Origin: Paratinospora sagittata | Lineage: Eukaryota; Streptophyta; Magnoliopsida; Ranunculales; Menispermaceae | NCBI GenBank assembly: GCA_035771175.1 | Contig: CM069594.1 | Span: 17,870,770-17,934,769 of the forward strand | DNA length: 64,000 nucleotides | Direction: 5' to 3' | Shown: positions 1 through 12,671 of the stretch, piece by piece | Layout of the letters: the number at the start of each line of letters is the position of its first letter | Position numbering within the stretch: position 1 is the first letter of the stretch | The notes under the pieces: model-generated | Told to the model about the DNA's origin: nothing | The model's input: only the letters and a program-made list of their open reading frames with translations | Database searches by the model: none | Position numbers and translations under genes: made by a program

Positions 1-2640
1 ATGTTTGGTGTTTGTTTGATGGTTGTTTAATGTTTGTATATTTGATGCTTGATAATGTATATAAATATGTGCATCATAAATTGTATATGGGTCATGTTAT
101 ATTAAAGTATAATGCATATGTTAATATTTATGCATGGGCCCATTAAACCATGAATTGATATGTGTTAGGATTGATTGAATAAAACGATAAATGAAAATGA
201 AAATTTGGTGTATTAAATGGATTGGACATTTAAAATACATGGAAGCATGAGATTGGTTAAAGTACATGTGGTTGGTATGGGTAGTATGAGACCAACACAT
301 GTCAAGTTGGTGAATGAGAATGGACAAGTGTCCCATGCCCCATTTCTTTTCTCCAACACATGTCAAGTTGGTGCATGAGACCAACACATGTCAAGTTGGT
401 GCATGAGAATGGACAAGTCTCCCATGCCCCATTTCTCTTCTCCAATACATGTCAAGTTGGTGCATGAAAATGGACAAGTGTCTCATGCCCCATTTCTCTT
501 CTCCAACACATGTCAAGTTGGTGCATGAGAATGGACAAGTGTTCCATGCCCCATTTCTCTTCTCCAATACATGTCAAGTTGGTGCATGAAAATGGACAAG
601 TGTCCCATGCCCCATTTTTCCTCTCCAACACATGTCAAGGTTGGTGCATAAGAGTGGACAAGTGTCCCATGCCCTACTTCTCTTCCCCAAGGAAGTCTTA
701 GAGGGTGAGATGAGTAGAGAGAAAGGAAAAAAGAAGAGAAAGGGAAGAAGAAGAGAAAGAAAGAGGGAGTTTCTTTGAGGAAAATCTCTGCAATGTTTTC
801 ATCAAAGAGCTTGATCTTGAGGATATATGGTCCGATTGAGCTCAAAATTTGTCAGCAAGTTCATAGCTTATGGTTATTGATTTTGGTCGGTCGAGATCTT
901 GATTAGAGTTTTCTTCTAAGATATATAACCTCTCAAACAAAGCTGGTCGGAAAGTCTGGATTTCTCGCACAGTTTCGATCAAACTAATAGATCTCCTAAA
1001 TATACCGTTGGATGGATATGATATTTGGGTATGTGGTTTAAAGCTGACCTTTCGGCCTTGTGGACGGTGGAGATGTTTACAACTTAAGTATGTTGTGTGA
1101 TATAGTCATCTGAGTTTGAGTATTCACTGCAGGAAAGGAGAAATTATCTGATTAGAGACTTGTTCATCAAATTGCTAATCTTTTTGGTCCACCGTTGGAT
1201 TGAGCTGATGTTTGGACAGAAGGTTTGTTTCTTAACATACTTCAATCTGTACGGTTGATTCTCTGATTAAATATTTCTGTCAGTAGATTGATACATCTGA
1301 ACGAAATATTAAATGAAGAATTCGTAGGGTTGCTTGTATTAGACCTAAATTTAGAATATGAGCTTAGACATTTCCAAATAGCTTGCATGTCAACTATGTT
1401 GACCTAGTTGCCATTGTTGATGAACCCATGATGCAAAATCAGTGATATACATGGTTGAACATGGTGACCTAGTGTAAATCGGCAATATGGCCTAAGTATG
1501 GAAAATTTCATATTTTAGGGTTTTTGATGCTTTTGGCCTAGAATCATTGAATTGATGCAACTTATGTTTAATTAAGCATGATTAGGGTTGATTATGCTAC
1601 TGATTTGGTGGTTGTGACCATATCATGGGTTATGCCTACTTGTGATCAAATAGCCCAATTTGAGCATGTTTATGCCTAAGGAATTGAAAATCAGTATTTT
1701 TGATTAATAGAATGGTTTATGAATGAGAACTATGCATTAGAGGCCTAAGTCATGTGATTTGAGTTGAATGATGGGATTAGATGGGATTTAGGCCTATTGT
1801 CTATATGTGGGCTGATTTAGGGTTAATGTGTAATGTCTATGTGATTGAGCATAGAAATTGATGTATGGTAGGATATTGATGAATGTTTCAGGATCTTGAT
1901 TGGGTTGATTCGGTTTGGTGGCCGTGTGTGGTTAGATGCTCTCGCGAGGCTTGGTTGTGAGTAGACTTCATTTATGATTATATCTTTTATGTCATCATAT
2001 CACTTATATATATTGTATGTTGAAAGCATGAATGTGTATTGATAGCATATTTGAATTTTATTCACTGGGCACCGTTGGCTCACCCTCATTTTCTTCTTTC
2101 AGGTCCTTCTGTCCTGAATAAGGGCAAATGAGTAGTCATATCTTGAGGGCCTTGCCTGCGAGAGAATCCAAGGCCTCGATGTGAGTTGATAGGCATTTTG
2201 ATTGAACTGTGTTTTAAATTATGATGTATTATATTTTGGACTATGTAATTATAACACTTTACCACATTGTAGTATGGGTGAGTTGGGACTTGTTAGATAG
2301 ACCATGTGCGTATATGACGAATTTTTTTATACCCATAGTTTTGGACTTTATGTGTATGTCGATCTTGATGAATTGTAGGGATTATGACTATTTTAATTAT
2401 GGTTCATTTTTATGGATTATCTCTTGTCTTGGATGATTAATACAGTTAATAGTTTTGTTTAGTATCTTTTGATATTATGTCGTTGTTTGAGATAAGGCTC
2501 GTAGGGTCTCAACCACCTCACGGGAGTTGAGGAGTGGTTGGAGATGCCTACGCCGGGCGTCCCGCCCCGGCATTCCGCACGCCATTCCTTGCGGGGTTGG
2601 TGGTCCGGGGTGCGGGGTCACCTCACTTTCGCCCAAAACA
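1..2640 (+). mobile_element. Partial LTR (gypsy-like family A), 5' end outside window
   Basis: This is the 3' part of a long terminal repeat. From about 760 to 1250 it aligns by eye with the reverse complement of the LTR at 55367-58040; shared phrases include the 'gtcgagatcttgatt', 'ctctcaaacaaa.ctggtcggaaa' and 'ccgttggat' segments. It contains a purine-rich leader (715-775) and the 'cactgggca...gctcaccctc...tttcag' block at 2061-2103 that also occurs near the end of the chromovirus LTRs at 28356 and 36345. The right end is placed at 2640 (...caaaaca), where Tat integrase coding sequence begins on the other strand. The left end lies outside the window, so I cannot say whether it is a solo LTR or part of a full element. 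Assignment to Ty3/gypsy is inference from LTR style. Confidence 0.6.
293..689 (+). repeat. 61-bp tandem repeat (minisatellite) inside LTR
   Basis: About six full copies plus one 28-bp partial copy (354-381) of a ~61-bp unit beginning 'ccaacacatgtcaagttggt' and containing 'ggacaagtgtcccatgcccc'. Copies differ by a few substitutions. No equivalent array is visible in the sister LTR at 55367-58040, so the expansion looks specific to this copy. The short ORFs across it are a by-product of the repeat. Confidence 0.9.
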
Positions 2641-2645
2641 CTCAT

Positions 2646-2785
2646 TTTTTATTTCGCTACTTTTTTCGAGTAGATCCAGGTCGGTATGCTGAGCCTCCAT
2701 GTTCCTGGCTTCATCAAAGTAAGAGGTCCTCAAGGTTGGCATCTTGAGCTCCACTGGTGTGACGGCCTCCCTCCCAAAAGCTAGG
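2646..2785 (-). pseudogene. Tat-lineage integrase, C-terminal fragment (continues from 19115)
   Basis: On the minus strand this stretch encodes the region after the integrase catalytic core of Tat-type Ty3/gypsy elements, including TPVELKMPT and LRTSYFDEARNMEAQH. It is the direct continuation of the integrase that stops at 19115. The two parts are separated by the SIRE element and its 5-bp duplication CTAGG, and the reading frame carries on exactly once one CTAGG is discounted. The fragment ends after 'DLDLLE', where the family-A LTR joins; the rest of the Tat element lies beyond that LTR, outside the window. Confidence 0.8.
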
Positions 2786-3344
2786 GGTTATCTCAATGAA
2801 TCCCATGACATGAATGTTTTGATGATTCCAAATATCTCTAGTTGGTTTATCTAATGATCTTGTCAAGTGTTTCAGATTTATCAAGAATCAAGATCAAGGA
2901 ACTCTGATCACAAGCCTATTGAACATATTGTAAAGTCTATCGATCGTCTGTCAGTACTTAAATGTAAGTCTGTCAGTACTTAAATGTAAAGTCTATCGAT
3001 CGTCTTACTCTCAGCAAGATTTTTATCGTTTGCATATTTTGATCGTAACATTTTAATCATACCTTATGATTTCTAAAGTATTTGTTTTGATTAAAAGAAA
3101 CAATGATGTTTTATCTAGTTTTAATTAAGAAATCAAAAACCGTTTTTATAAAGTCTTTCAGGACGCTAATGTTTTAGCAACCCCCTCCTGGACTTGATGA
3201 GTCAGGACACTGATAAAAAGTTAGGACGCTTATTCGTTAGTAGTGACATTTCTTTTATTAACCTTTGAGAATGTCAGAGCGCTAACTTAGTTTCAGCTTG
3301 CTGAAAGATCTTTTTATCTTTAAGTAATTTCTATCTTTAAGGAC
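2786..3344 (+). repeat. SIRE 5' LTR, first part
   Basis: Matches 17226-17790 of the 3' LTR. It is interrupted after ...CTTTAAGGAC by the nested chromovirus. It contains a partial local duplication of 'gtctgtcagtacttaaatgtaa' at about 2949-2990 that the 3' LTR lacks. Confidence 0.9.
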
Positions 3345-5556
3345 TGTCATGACGCCCCTGACGTAAGCTGACGTCATGACCGGCACAATGTACTATACAC
3401 TGTACATACCCATATACAGTATATAATACACTGTCAGCCTCAACGGACATTCACAATAATTCCCAAAATTTTCAGAAATTTTGAAAGCACCTCCCCATAA
3501 AATGGACAATTCACATTTTTTTTTCCTGATATATCACAAATCAAATCCAATATAGATATATATAATCATTCTATTCCATTCATTCACACATCAAATTCTC
3601 ACCTGATAAATATATATGATCACCTCATTTCATCATCACAAAATATCAAATCATAATTCATGTTTCCTTACAACCCATCTATGTGATAAAATATATATGT
3701 AGGATGTGATATTTATTCATTTGAAAATAAAGAAAATATAATTCATTTCCGTCGCATACACGTACATTAACACAATAAGAATCTACCTCACGTATCTATT
3801 CTCGTGTCTTTTCTTTTAACTCTGTACCTGAAATATTGAAGGAAATAGAGTGAGCAAACAACAGCTCAGTGAACATATTTCTTGAGATGACAATTATATA
3901 CATTTAGAGAAATATGACATTTAAAATCATTTCAAACACTTATTAAACACATGCATCATTCAACGACTATATTATACATGTCAACAACATAAATTTCATG
4001 AGTTTTCAAGAAAACAATGCATCATTCTTCCACGAAATCCACAATCTCCCTCCTTCAAGGCAAGGGAGCGGGTCTAACCCTTTTATGGTCGTTACAAGGT
4101 AGCCACAGCCTCTCATTACCCAATTCACAGTCATTTTAAGGATCTTCAATCCTTGTTAGGACAGACCCACTGACAATGAGGTTACGCATAACACTCATCG
4201 AGGTCTAATTCCTAACGAAATGACACTAACTTGCCTTTGCAAGTCTCACATCCTTCAATGCTCAAAAGAAATCATTTATGAATGCAAATTAAAACACAAT
4301 GCAACAATATACGCATAGCATATTTACATTCAAACATTTCATATATTTAAAATGTCATGCAATAACCAAAATCAAGAAAATATACTCACAAAAATCATAT
4401 ATGTAGCTACTAAAAATATCAAAGCATATCCAAAAATCACAATCTTAGCATCGAAACGTCCGGAATTCAATTCTCTACGATTCTATGATCTCAAACCGAA
4501 GTTTCATTGGATTATAATTCCATTTTATTCACTGAATATGATCACAATACTATTCACAGTACTGTTCATTGGAAACATGAAATATTTTACTAAAATTGTC
4601 AAACGGTCTCCAAAAATCATGAAATTAGCATCGATGGACTCCCAACAGTTCATTTTACCATTCTATAGCCTTAAACTGGAGTTTCATTGGGTTTTAAATG
4701 ATTCAAATGGTCTCCAATCTAAACTCTAAATTTCAACAAACTTCCAACGGTTATAAAAATTCCAAATGAATACATAAATGAAATCGAAGCACATAGTCGG
4801 AGCCCCTACAGTCTAGGGAGTGTTTTTCCACCTTTCGAACAAATTTTCATTCAAGTTGGGTAAAAACCCCAATTTTGAAAACATTGTAAAACAACACCCA
4901 TAGCTAAAATTACTCTGCTGGAATCGTTACATCTAGCTTAGATATGAATTTCACGAAGAAATAGAGTGAAAATCACTTACCGCGGGTCTCGATTTCGTGC
5001 AAATCCCGCGTTTCTCTTTTTCTTCTTCTCCTTCTCCTCTTCGTCCGTTCGTTCTTCTTTCTTCTTCCTTTCTCTTTTTTTTTTCTTCCTCCAACGTGGT
5101 GAGAAAGATAGTAAAAAGAGATATTTCTCTTTCTTTCTTTTTTCTTTTTTTTTTAAATGTTGGAGAGAGAGATAGGTTAGAAATTAGAGATTTTTATTTT
5201 ATTTTTTTCCCATGCTCCTCATGCAACTATTTATTCAACTATTCAATTACTTTACCAACTCTTCATTCACTTCACAATTTCATTTAATTATTTAATCATC
5301 AACTCAATAGACATATTTAATTAACCAACCTCATAAATTAATCAATTTAAGTCAACTCTATTTTGTAACTTGTAAGCACCCATATAGGATGATCCCATAT
5401 GTATCATCTTCATTGCATAATTTTATTTATTTACTAATACCTCTTAAATCTAGCATGTATTTACATACACGCGTATATTTAGCTCCTACGTATAAAATAC
5501 GCGTATTATACGTATAATTTATCGTATATATTTCATTAAAACTACGGGGTGTTACA
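3345..5556 (-). repeat. Chromovirus 3' LTR (2212 bp)
   Basis: Near-colinear with 9921-12666 but lacks a 521-bp block present there (10961-11481). It carries TGACG-rich sequence at its U5 end (TGACGTAAG and TGACGTCATGAC at 3359-3379) and a long pyrimidine tract at 5015-5155. Confidence 0.9.
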
Positions 5557-5610
5557 ATCTCCCCAACTTAAGGAATTTCGTCCTCGAAATTTAGAATCAA
5601 GGAATATTCC

Positions 5611-5952
5611 TCAAGTGATACTCAATCCTAGAAAATTGCTCCCGCATGTTATATTTCCGCTCTCATGTTTGCTCTTCTCGATACGTGGTAGCCTCCTCAA
5701 CTTAGAGTTGAGTATATCCATAACATATATGGAATCCGAATGATATTTCCTCAACATCAATATATAGAAAATATTACGGACACCTATCAACTGTGACAGT
5801 AGAGCAAATCGGTAAGCCAATGGACCTATCCTATCAAGGATCTCAAATGGTCCAACAGATTGCGGTGCACGCTTTTCTTTCATCCCAAATCTCATTTGGC
5901 CTTTCTGTGTTAGGAACCTTAGCAAAACTGAGTCAGCCACAATACATTTCAA
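5611..5952 (-). pseudogene. Integrase C-terminal / pre-chromodomain fragment
   Basis: A 113-codon minus-strand ORF with RFGMKEKRAPQSVGPFEILD and the downstream YRFALLSQL and ILMLRKYH motifs. These match the integrase C-terminal domain of chromoviruses, where the usual pattern is RFG.KGKL.PR.IGPFEIL...AYRLALP...VFHVSMLRKY. It lies about 55 bp from the polypurine tract of the same element. The chromodomain itself is not legible. Confidence 0.8.
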
Positions 5953-7319
5953 GGCCTATATACCAACCCTGTGTATTTAATAATATCCTGTGGCACGAAT
6001 AACCATAACTCCATACTTTCAAATCAACAAGTTGGAGATTTATAAGGCTTACTATCAAACCTTTAGAGTGCCATCATTATGCTATTATAATAGTTGTTTA
6101 TACACACAAGTCTATACAAATAAAATATTCCTTCCAACTTCCACCAAAATTCATGTATATCAGACCCGAGCATGCTCACAAGCATCAAAGTCACTCTCTC
6201 AGTCTGTCAACCAGTCTGAGAATAAAATATCACACTGAGAAGGAGATGAGTACCAAATCGAGTCTACATCATATTTCAGACCTCGACACAATCTTCGGAT
6301 CTTAATCCGACATGAAAAATATCTGAGTACTCCCACAAAATCTTCCTATCTCACACATATACAATATGCTCAATCTATCAATAGAATTCTGGTGTTCATT
6401 GGAAAAATACATAGACTTATCAGTCCACTAATGGTTATCCAAATGGTATCATTTCTACCAATAACCCATAAGATACCATTTGAATCCCATCTTCATTTAA
6501 CACAATCTATATTACCAATTTCATAATCTTTCATACCGATATCATACTCGTCTCATCATAAATCTTACTCTCTGAATATGAATATCAACTAGCTGAACAT
6601 GCATCCGAGCACAAATATCAACACATGAAGTAATAGAGAGAGTACACTCATAACTGTAACTCTCACTCACAAACAATCTCTATTTATGGCTAACTGATAG
6701 TTACTACTCCAGTTTCAGCCTGTTTCCTGCTCAATGTCTCAGCAACATATTGGCCTTTCCCAGGATAATACTTCGATATAAAATCAAATCCTTCGGGAAT
6801 TCTTGCCACATTTATTACCTCATATTCAATTTCTTTCCGTTCAAATAATTACTTTAGACTCTTAAAATCTAAAGATAGTGTGACCTTTTTATTATAATGG
6901 CAATGCTCTCATTATTTCAAAATAACTACCAACAAATTTCTATTCACTCTAAGGATAGTTATTCTCGTGCACTACCAAATATCTGGAGACACAAGTAATT
7001 AATCTATCCTTTAGTATCAATGCACAACCTAGATCTGGACGTGATATTCATCAATCACAATTACTTCCAGGTTCTGGAAATAGTAATAACATTTAATACT
7101 ATTAGAGTTTCCCAGGCACAACGGTCCACACATTATATAACATTCATCTGGTTTAGTTTTGTGAGTGGAACAGATAGCTTCAAGGATCTTTCCACGCATT
7201 TTCTATAACATACAACTAATACCAGAAAACTTCTGATTTTCATCATTAAAATCAATTTTAGCAGTTCTATGATCACTTTGACCTTCCCAGCATCCTTAAA
7301 GATACTATTTAAACTAGTC

Positions 7320-7700
7320 GTGTGATCCGAAAATTCTCGTCTTAAATATATTCAAAACTCATATTCACCGAGTTTGGCACTCAATCGGTGCTCTCTCAGT
7401 GACTATAAGATAATCTTTTGGGACAATTGCATATATTATCATCGAAGACTATGTAATAATCAAGAAATGGTTCATATACCCACTGCGTCAATCCTATAAA
7501 CGTGATTGACACATTAATCAAGGTTACCAAAATTTCATAATATCCATATCTTGTCTTAAAATAGTCTGCATTACATCTTTTTCTCGAATTCTTAACTGGT
7601 GCCTAGATCTCAAAATGATCATAAAGAAAATTTGGCTCCATTTAGTTAATCGAATTCGACCATCTATCCATGGTAAAGGATATTCATTATTTATTGTTAC
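7320..7700 (-). pseudogene. Reverse transcriptase remnant
   Basis: Reading the minus strand gives EYPLPWIDG (family pattern: YPLPRIDDL) and then HQLRIREKDV (family: YHQLRIREEDI) in one frame. A trace of the YYIVFDDN type follows at the expected distance for the catalytic box. Intervening frames contain stops. This is a clear but dead RT. Confidence 0.7.
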
Positions 7701-9804
7701 CCTGCTCAGTTAATAGTAATTCATACTTAAACATATTTCACTATACCTTCTTTCCATATTAGCACAAATGCTCTCCAAGGTGACATGTCAAGGATAATAA
7801 ATCTTTTGCTCATTAACACCTTTACCTACACCTTAAATTCTCACAATTCCTTAGGTACTCTTTATATGAAGGAATGGAGATGCATGTTATCCCGACCTCA
7901 GGTTTTATATGCTATCAATCTCTTGTCCAGGTAGAAATTTTAATAATTCATCAAAGAATACTCCAATATATCAGCTCACCACAAGAATTTTAATCAATTG
8001 CATGCCTTATTACATTACTCTAAATGGCTTTGTACTCACCATATTCTCCATTTCCTCGTTAATAACTAGCTTATCCTAGATAGAAGATTTTGAGGGTATA
8101 AATTTTCCACTTATTCAGAATATTACTTCTTTCCGGAGAGACGCTCCACCTGGCATGAGAGGTGACCAGCCAATCATACCCAACAAAGCATCCAATTCCA
8201 AAAATTTAATATTCTAAAGTCCATACTTACTTGATGACCCTCATATTTATTACACATAATATTTACTAACCATATCAAGGTAGATTCTTTCTCCTGTAGG
8301 TATACTCACAATCAATGATATACTATTATAACAGAAGATAATACAATCTATCTACCATATCACCAGAGATAAAGGACCAGGTAGATCCAACAACACATCA
8401 GAATATACACAATAACAAAATGTTGATCATACATGTTATCAATGTCTTACTAATCTTTGGATCTGGTCTTGTATTTACTTTAATTTATTCTCTAAAATCT
8501 GGTGGAGTCACATTGATAAAAATATTGGGGCATTCCATATCGACTAACTGGAGATTAACACATCCCGTGTTTTTGTTTTTTTTTTTTGTCATATTGATAA
8601 TAAACAATTTCAGGTCGAGATACAATTTACTCAGTCTGTGACTCCTGCTCTGGCAATGGAAACCACTTCTGATTTTCATAATTCGTTAACATCACTTTCC
8701 TTTTTCCCATGTTTATTGGGTCAGCTACTAACAAAATTAGAGTCACTAATACTGCCAAAATCTCAACCTTACTCAATGTTTCACTCATCTTAAATTTCAT
8801 ATTCTTGCCCCAACATTTCCTTACATTACTTATTTCTTTTTTACCTACCATTGGTATTGATGACTCGACTTCAAACGGCAGTGCAAGCTATATCACTAGT
8901 ATTTCTGGTGTTAACAATTTCACCACAGCATTGGCTGACCCGAAATTTATAGTCTGCCTAACAACTTACGTATTTATTTATAACCCAACAATTAGCAAAC
9001 TTGTCGTATAGGATCCTAAAATTTATTCTAGATCCTTATCATTCTCAGAGTATCCATAGTGATTATTCCAAAAATAACCTATACCAGTTTATTTAACTCA
9101 TGTTTGTATTTATGGTTAGGCATGTCACTACATTTTAACAAGATAAACTTTTTCATGCCTTAAATCAATTTCAGCATGATGATAGAAGCCCTTATAAATT
9201 AGCTTCTTTAATTAATCTCATGCCTTAATCATCTCGGGAGTCCTTTAACCCAATTTTCTATTATCTCTTATCATCAGTTAGCTTAAACTTAGCTAACTTG
9301 CTTTATCATTTTCAGAGATTTAATCATTTTTTAAGATGGTTTCCACTCAGAGTAGCAAATTCTTTACTACGTCTAATATTAGATTGCCAGTTAAGATAGG
9401 AGAGTCTCTTCTCCTGAAAGTCTCCATAACTTTAACATATCTTTTCATTTCATCTGGCTTATCATTGAGACCTTCTATTTATTTTATTTTGACTTCAGTC
9501 TCAACTATATATGTTTTTACAGAAGTACCCACACCATTAGCATCCACATTTGGAGCTATCACTGGTTCAAGCCTCTGTCTTTCTCACATTACAACTTTGC
9601 CACAAGCTCATAAGTTGTGCATTTCGTTGTTGTTGGGTAGTTACTAGCCATATATAAGCTATATAATTTATTATCACTGGATTACATCCAGTTCTTTTTC
9701 TTTTAGCCTTCTGATTCTTTCTTGATCAGCAATTTCCATTGTTAATCTTGACTATTCATTTCCAATGAAATTCACCGACACAGGTGATTCTCAGTCAAGA
9801 TAAC

Positions 9805-9920
9805 ATATTGGTATCAGAGCTTAAGTTTAAAATCCTTAAAAAGATAAAAGCTTTATGATATTATGATTGTTTGTATGGGTATACATATGGGTAGTCCTAT
9901 TATGTTGAGGATACCAATAT
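9805..9920 (-). other. Inverted PBS segment between 11-bp inverted repeats
   Basis: ATATTGGTATC (9805-9815) and GATACCAATAT (9910-9920) are exact inverted repeats. Between them the canonical PBS TGGTATCAGAGC reads on the plus strand at 9809-9820, the wrong strand for this minus-strand element, and at the end of the segment far from the LTR. Flipping the segment would put that PBS four bases from the 5' LTR end at 9921. A micro-inversion is the simplest reading. Confidence 0.75.
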
Positions 9921-12666
9921 TGTCATGACGGCCCTGACGTAGGCTGATGTCATGACCGGCACAGTGTACTATACACTGTACATACCCATAGATAGTATAT
10001 AATACATTGTCAGCCTCAACGGACATTCACAATAATTCCTAAAATTTTCAGAAATTTTGACAGCACCTCTTCATAAAATGGACAATTCACATTTTTTTTC
10101 CTGATATATCACAAATCAAATCCAATATAGATATATATAATCATTACATTCCATTCATTCACACATCAAATTCTCACCTGATAAATATACATGATCACCT
10201 CATTTCATCATCACAAGATATCAAATCATAATTCATGTTTCCTTACAACTCATCTATGTGGTACAATATATATGTAGGATGTAATATTTATTCATTTATT
10301 AAAATAAAGAAAATATAATTTATTTCCTTCGCATACACGTACATTAATACAATAAGAATCTAACTCACATATCTATTCTCGTGCCTTTTCTTTTAACTCT
10401 ATACCTGAAATATTGAAGGAAATGGAGTGAGCAAACAACAGCTCAGTGAACATATTTCTTGAGATGACAATTATATACATTTAGAGAAATATGACATTTA
10501 AAATCATTTCAAACACTTACATGCATCATTCAACGAATATATTATACATGTCAACAGCATAAATTTCATGAGTTTTCAAGAAAACAATGCATCATTCTTC
10601 CACGAAATCCACAATCTCCCTCCTTCAAGGCAAAAGAGCGGGTCTAACCCTTTTATGGCCGTTACAAGGTAGCCACAGCCTCTCATTACCAAATTCACAG
10701 TCATTTTAAGAATCTCCAATCCTTGTTAAGACATGCCTACTGACAATGAGGTTACGCATAACACTCATCCGGGTCTAATTTCTAACGAAATGACACCAAC
10801 TTGCCTTTGCAAGTCTCACATGCTCCAATGCTCAAAAGAAATCATTTATGAATGCAAATTAAAACACAATGCAACAATATATGCATAGCATATTTACATT
10901 CAAACATTTTATATATTTAAAATGTCATACAATAACCAAAATCAAGAAAATATACTCACAATACAACACTTTTCAACTTAAATACCATCACCGTCGCTTT
11001 CGAGTCCAGCTCCAATTTAAATCCATAAATCCAACTAAATCAACCTGTCACAACCACTCCAAAATTCAATTTCATTTATTCATATATATTTACATCTTCA
11101 ATTTCTCAACTCACGTCAAATCACCAATAATAAAGATCAATCTTAAAAATATTATACGCATTCTGTGACATTAGATTCCAACTCAATTTAGGACTCATAA
11201 GCAGTTGAAGAAACTACTATCTTGTTTCTGTGGTCAATCTAGATATTTCCACAAGAAAGAACAGTGAAAATAGATTTCCAATTCATATTTTCACTAGTTC
11301 TCATTTTATTTTTCTACTGGAACATATATCAATTTTATTAAAAAATCTAAAACATTCCTAAAATTATTCTGTCCACATCGACACGTGTAAAATCAGTCAT
11401 TTTATCATTCTACTACCTTCAACAGGTATTTTATTGAGGTTTTACATGTTCGCGAAGACATCCAAAGTGAATTTTACTAACAAAAATCATATATGTAGCT
11501 ACTAAAAATATCAAAGCATATCCAAAAATCACAATCTTAGCATCGAAACGTCTGGAATTCAATTCTCTACGATTCTATGATCTCAAACCAGAGTTTCATT
11601 GGATTCTAATTCCATTTTATTCACTTAATATGATCACTATACTATTCACCTATTCACTTTACTGTTCATTGGAAACATGAAAAGTTTTACTAAAATTGTC
11701 AAACGGTCTCCAAAAATTATGAAATTAATATCGATGGACTCGCAACAGTTCATTCTACCATTCTATAGCCTTAAACTGGAGTTTCATTGAGTTTTAAATG
11801 ATTCAAATGGTCCCCAATCTAAACTCTAAATTTCAACAAACTTCCAACGGCTATAAAAATTCCAAATGAACACATAAATGAAATTGAAGCACATATTCGG
11901 GGCCCCTACAGTCGAGGGAGTATTTTTCCACCTTTCAAACAGATTTTCATTCAAGTTGGGTAAAAACTCCAATTTTGAAAACACCATAAAACAGCTCCCA
12001 TAGCTAAAATTACTCCGCTAGAATCGTTACATCTAGCTTAGATATGAATTTCATGAAGAAATAGAGTAAAAATCACTTACCACGGGTCCCGATTTCGCGC
12101 AAATCCCGCGTTTCTCTTTTTCTTCTTCTCCTTCTCCTCTCCGTCCGTTCGTTCTTCTTTCTTCTCCCTTTCTCTCTTTTTTTTTTCTTCCTCCAACGTG
12201 GTGAGAAAGAGAGTAAAAAGAGATATTCCTCTTTTCTTTCTTTCTTTTTTTTTAAATGTTGGAGAGAGAGATAGGTTAGAAATGAGAGATATTTATTATA
12301 TTTTTTTCCCATGCTCCTCGTGCAACTATTCATTCAACAATTCAATTACTTTATCAACTCTTCATTCACTTCACAATTTCATTTAATTATTTAACATCAA
12401 CTCAATAGACATATTTAATTAACCAACCTTATAAATTAATCAATTTAAGTCAACTCTATTTTGTAACTTGTAAGCACCCATATAGGATGATCCCATATGT
12501 ATCATCTTCATTTCATAATTTTATTTATTTACTAATACCCCTTAAATCTAGCATGTATTTACTTACACGCGTATATTTAGCTCCTACGTATAAAATATGC
12601 ATATTATACGTCTCAATATACGTGTAATTTACCGTATGTATTTCATTAAAACTACGGGGTGTTACA
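9921..12666 (-). repeat. Chromovirus 5' LTR (2746 bp)
   Basis: Long-range match to 3345-5556 with a few percent divergence. It includes a 521-bp block (10961-11481) lying between TACTCACA and TACTAACA, absent from the other copy. The pyrimidine tract is at 12110-12250. Confidence 0.9.
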
Positions 12667-12671
12667 AGGAT

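Larger units (their letters stand above)
5557..9804 (-). pseudogene. Decayed chromovirus gag-pol interior
   Basis: No long ORF survives, but pol order is visible on the minus strand. A protease trace (DALLGM followed by GWSPLMPGG, about 8140-8200) comes first. An RT trace follows (EYPLPWIDG, HQLRIRE, about 7320-7700), and the integrase C-terminus lies at 5611-5952. The gag region should lie at about 8300-9700 but I could not confirm a domain. The amount of decay, with many stops and indels, is greater than in the SIRE host element's gag. Plus-strand ORFs here are incidental. Confidence 0.65.
3345..12666 (-). mobile_element. Chromovirus-type Ty3/gypsy element nested in SIRE 5' LTR
   Basis: Terminal repeats start TGTCATGACG and end GGGTGTTACA on the plus strand, that is TGTAACACCC...CGTCATGACA on the element's own strand. 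The target duplication is AGGAC (3340-3344) and AGGAT (12667-12671), one C-to-T change apart. Minus orientation is shown by the stretch just inside the left LTR (5557-5600). Its reverse complement is the 'ttcgaggacgaaattccttaag...gggag' polypurine block that precedes the 3' LTR in Tekay/Del-like elements. The internal region keeps recognisable protease, RT and integrase C-terminal traces, all full of stops. The element is inactive and old. Confidence 0.88.

Noticed and set aside
513..845. 110-codon minus-strand ORF over the minisatellite
   Set aside because: The repetitive peptide follows from the 61-bp unit and the adjoining purine tract.
2538..2747. GC-rich plus-strand ORF of 69 codons
   Set aside because: It spans the junction between the family-A LTR end and the antisense Tat integrase; no coding signal of its own.
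4966..5287. Phe/Ser-rich ORFs
   Set aside because: They arise from the LTR pyrimidine tract; the same tract gives similar ORFs at 12073-12386.
9804..9820. A separate plus-strand element beginning at the PBS TGGTATCAGAGC
   Set aside because: No plus-strand LTR precedes it and no plus-strand gag follows; the 11-bp inverted repeats explain it better as an inversion.
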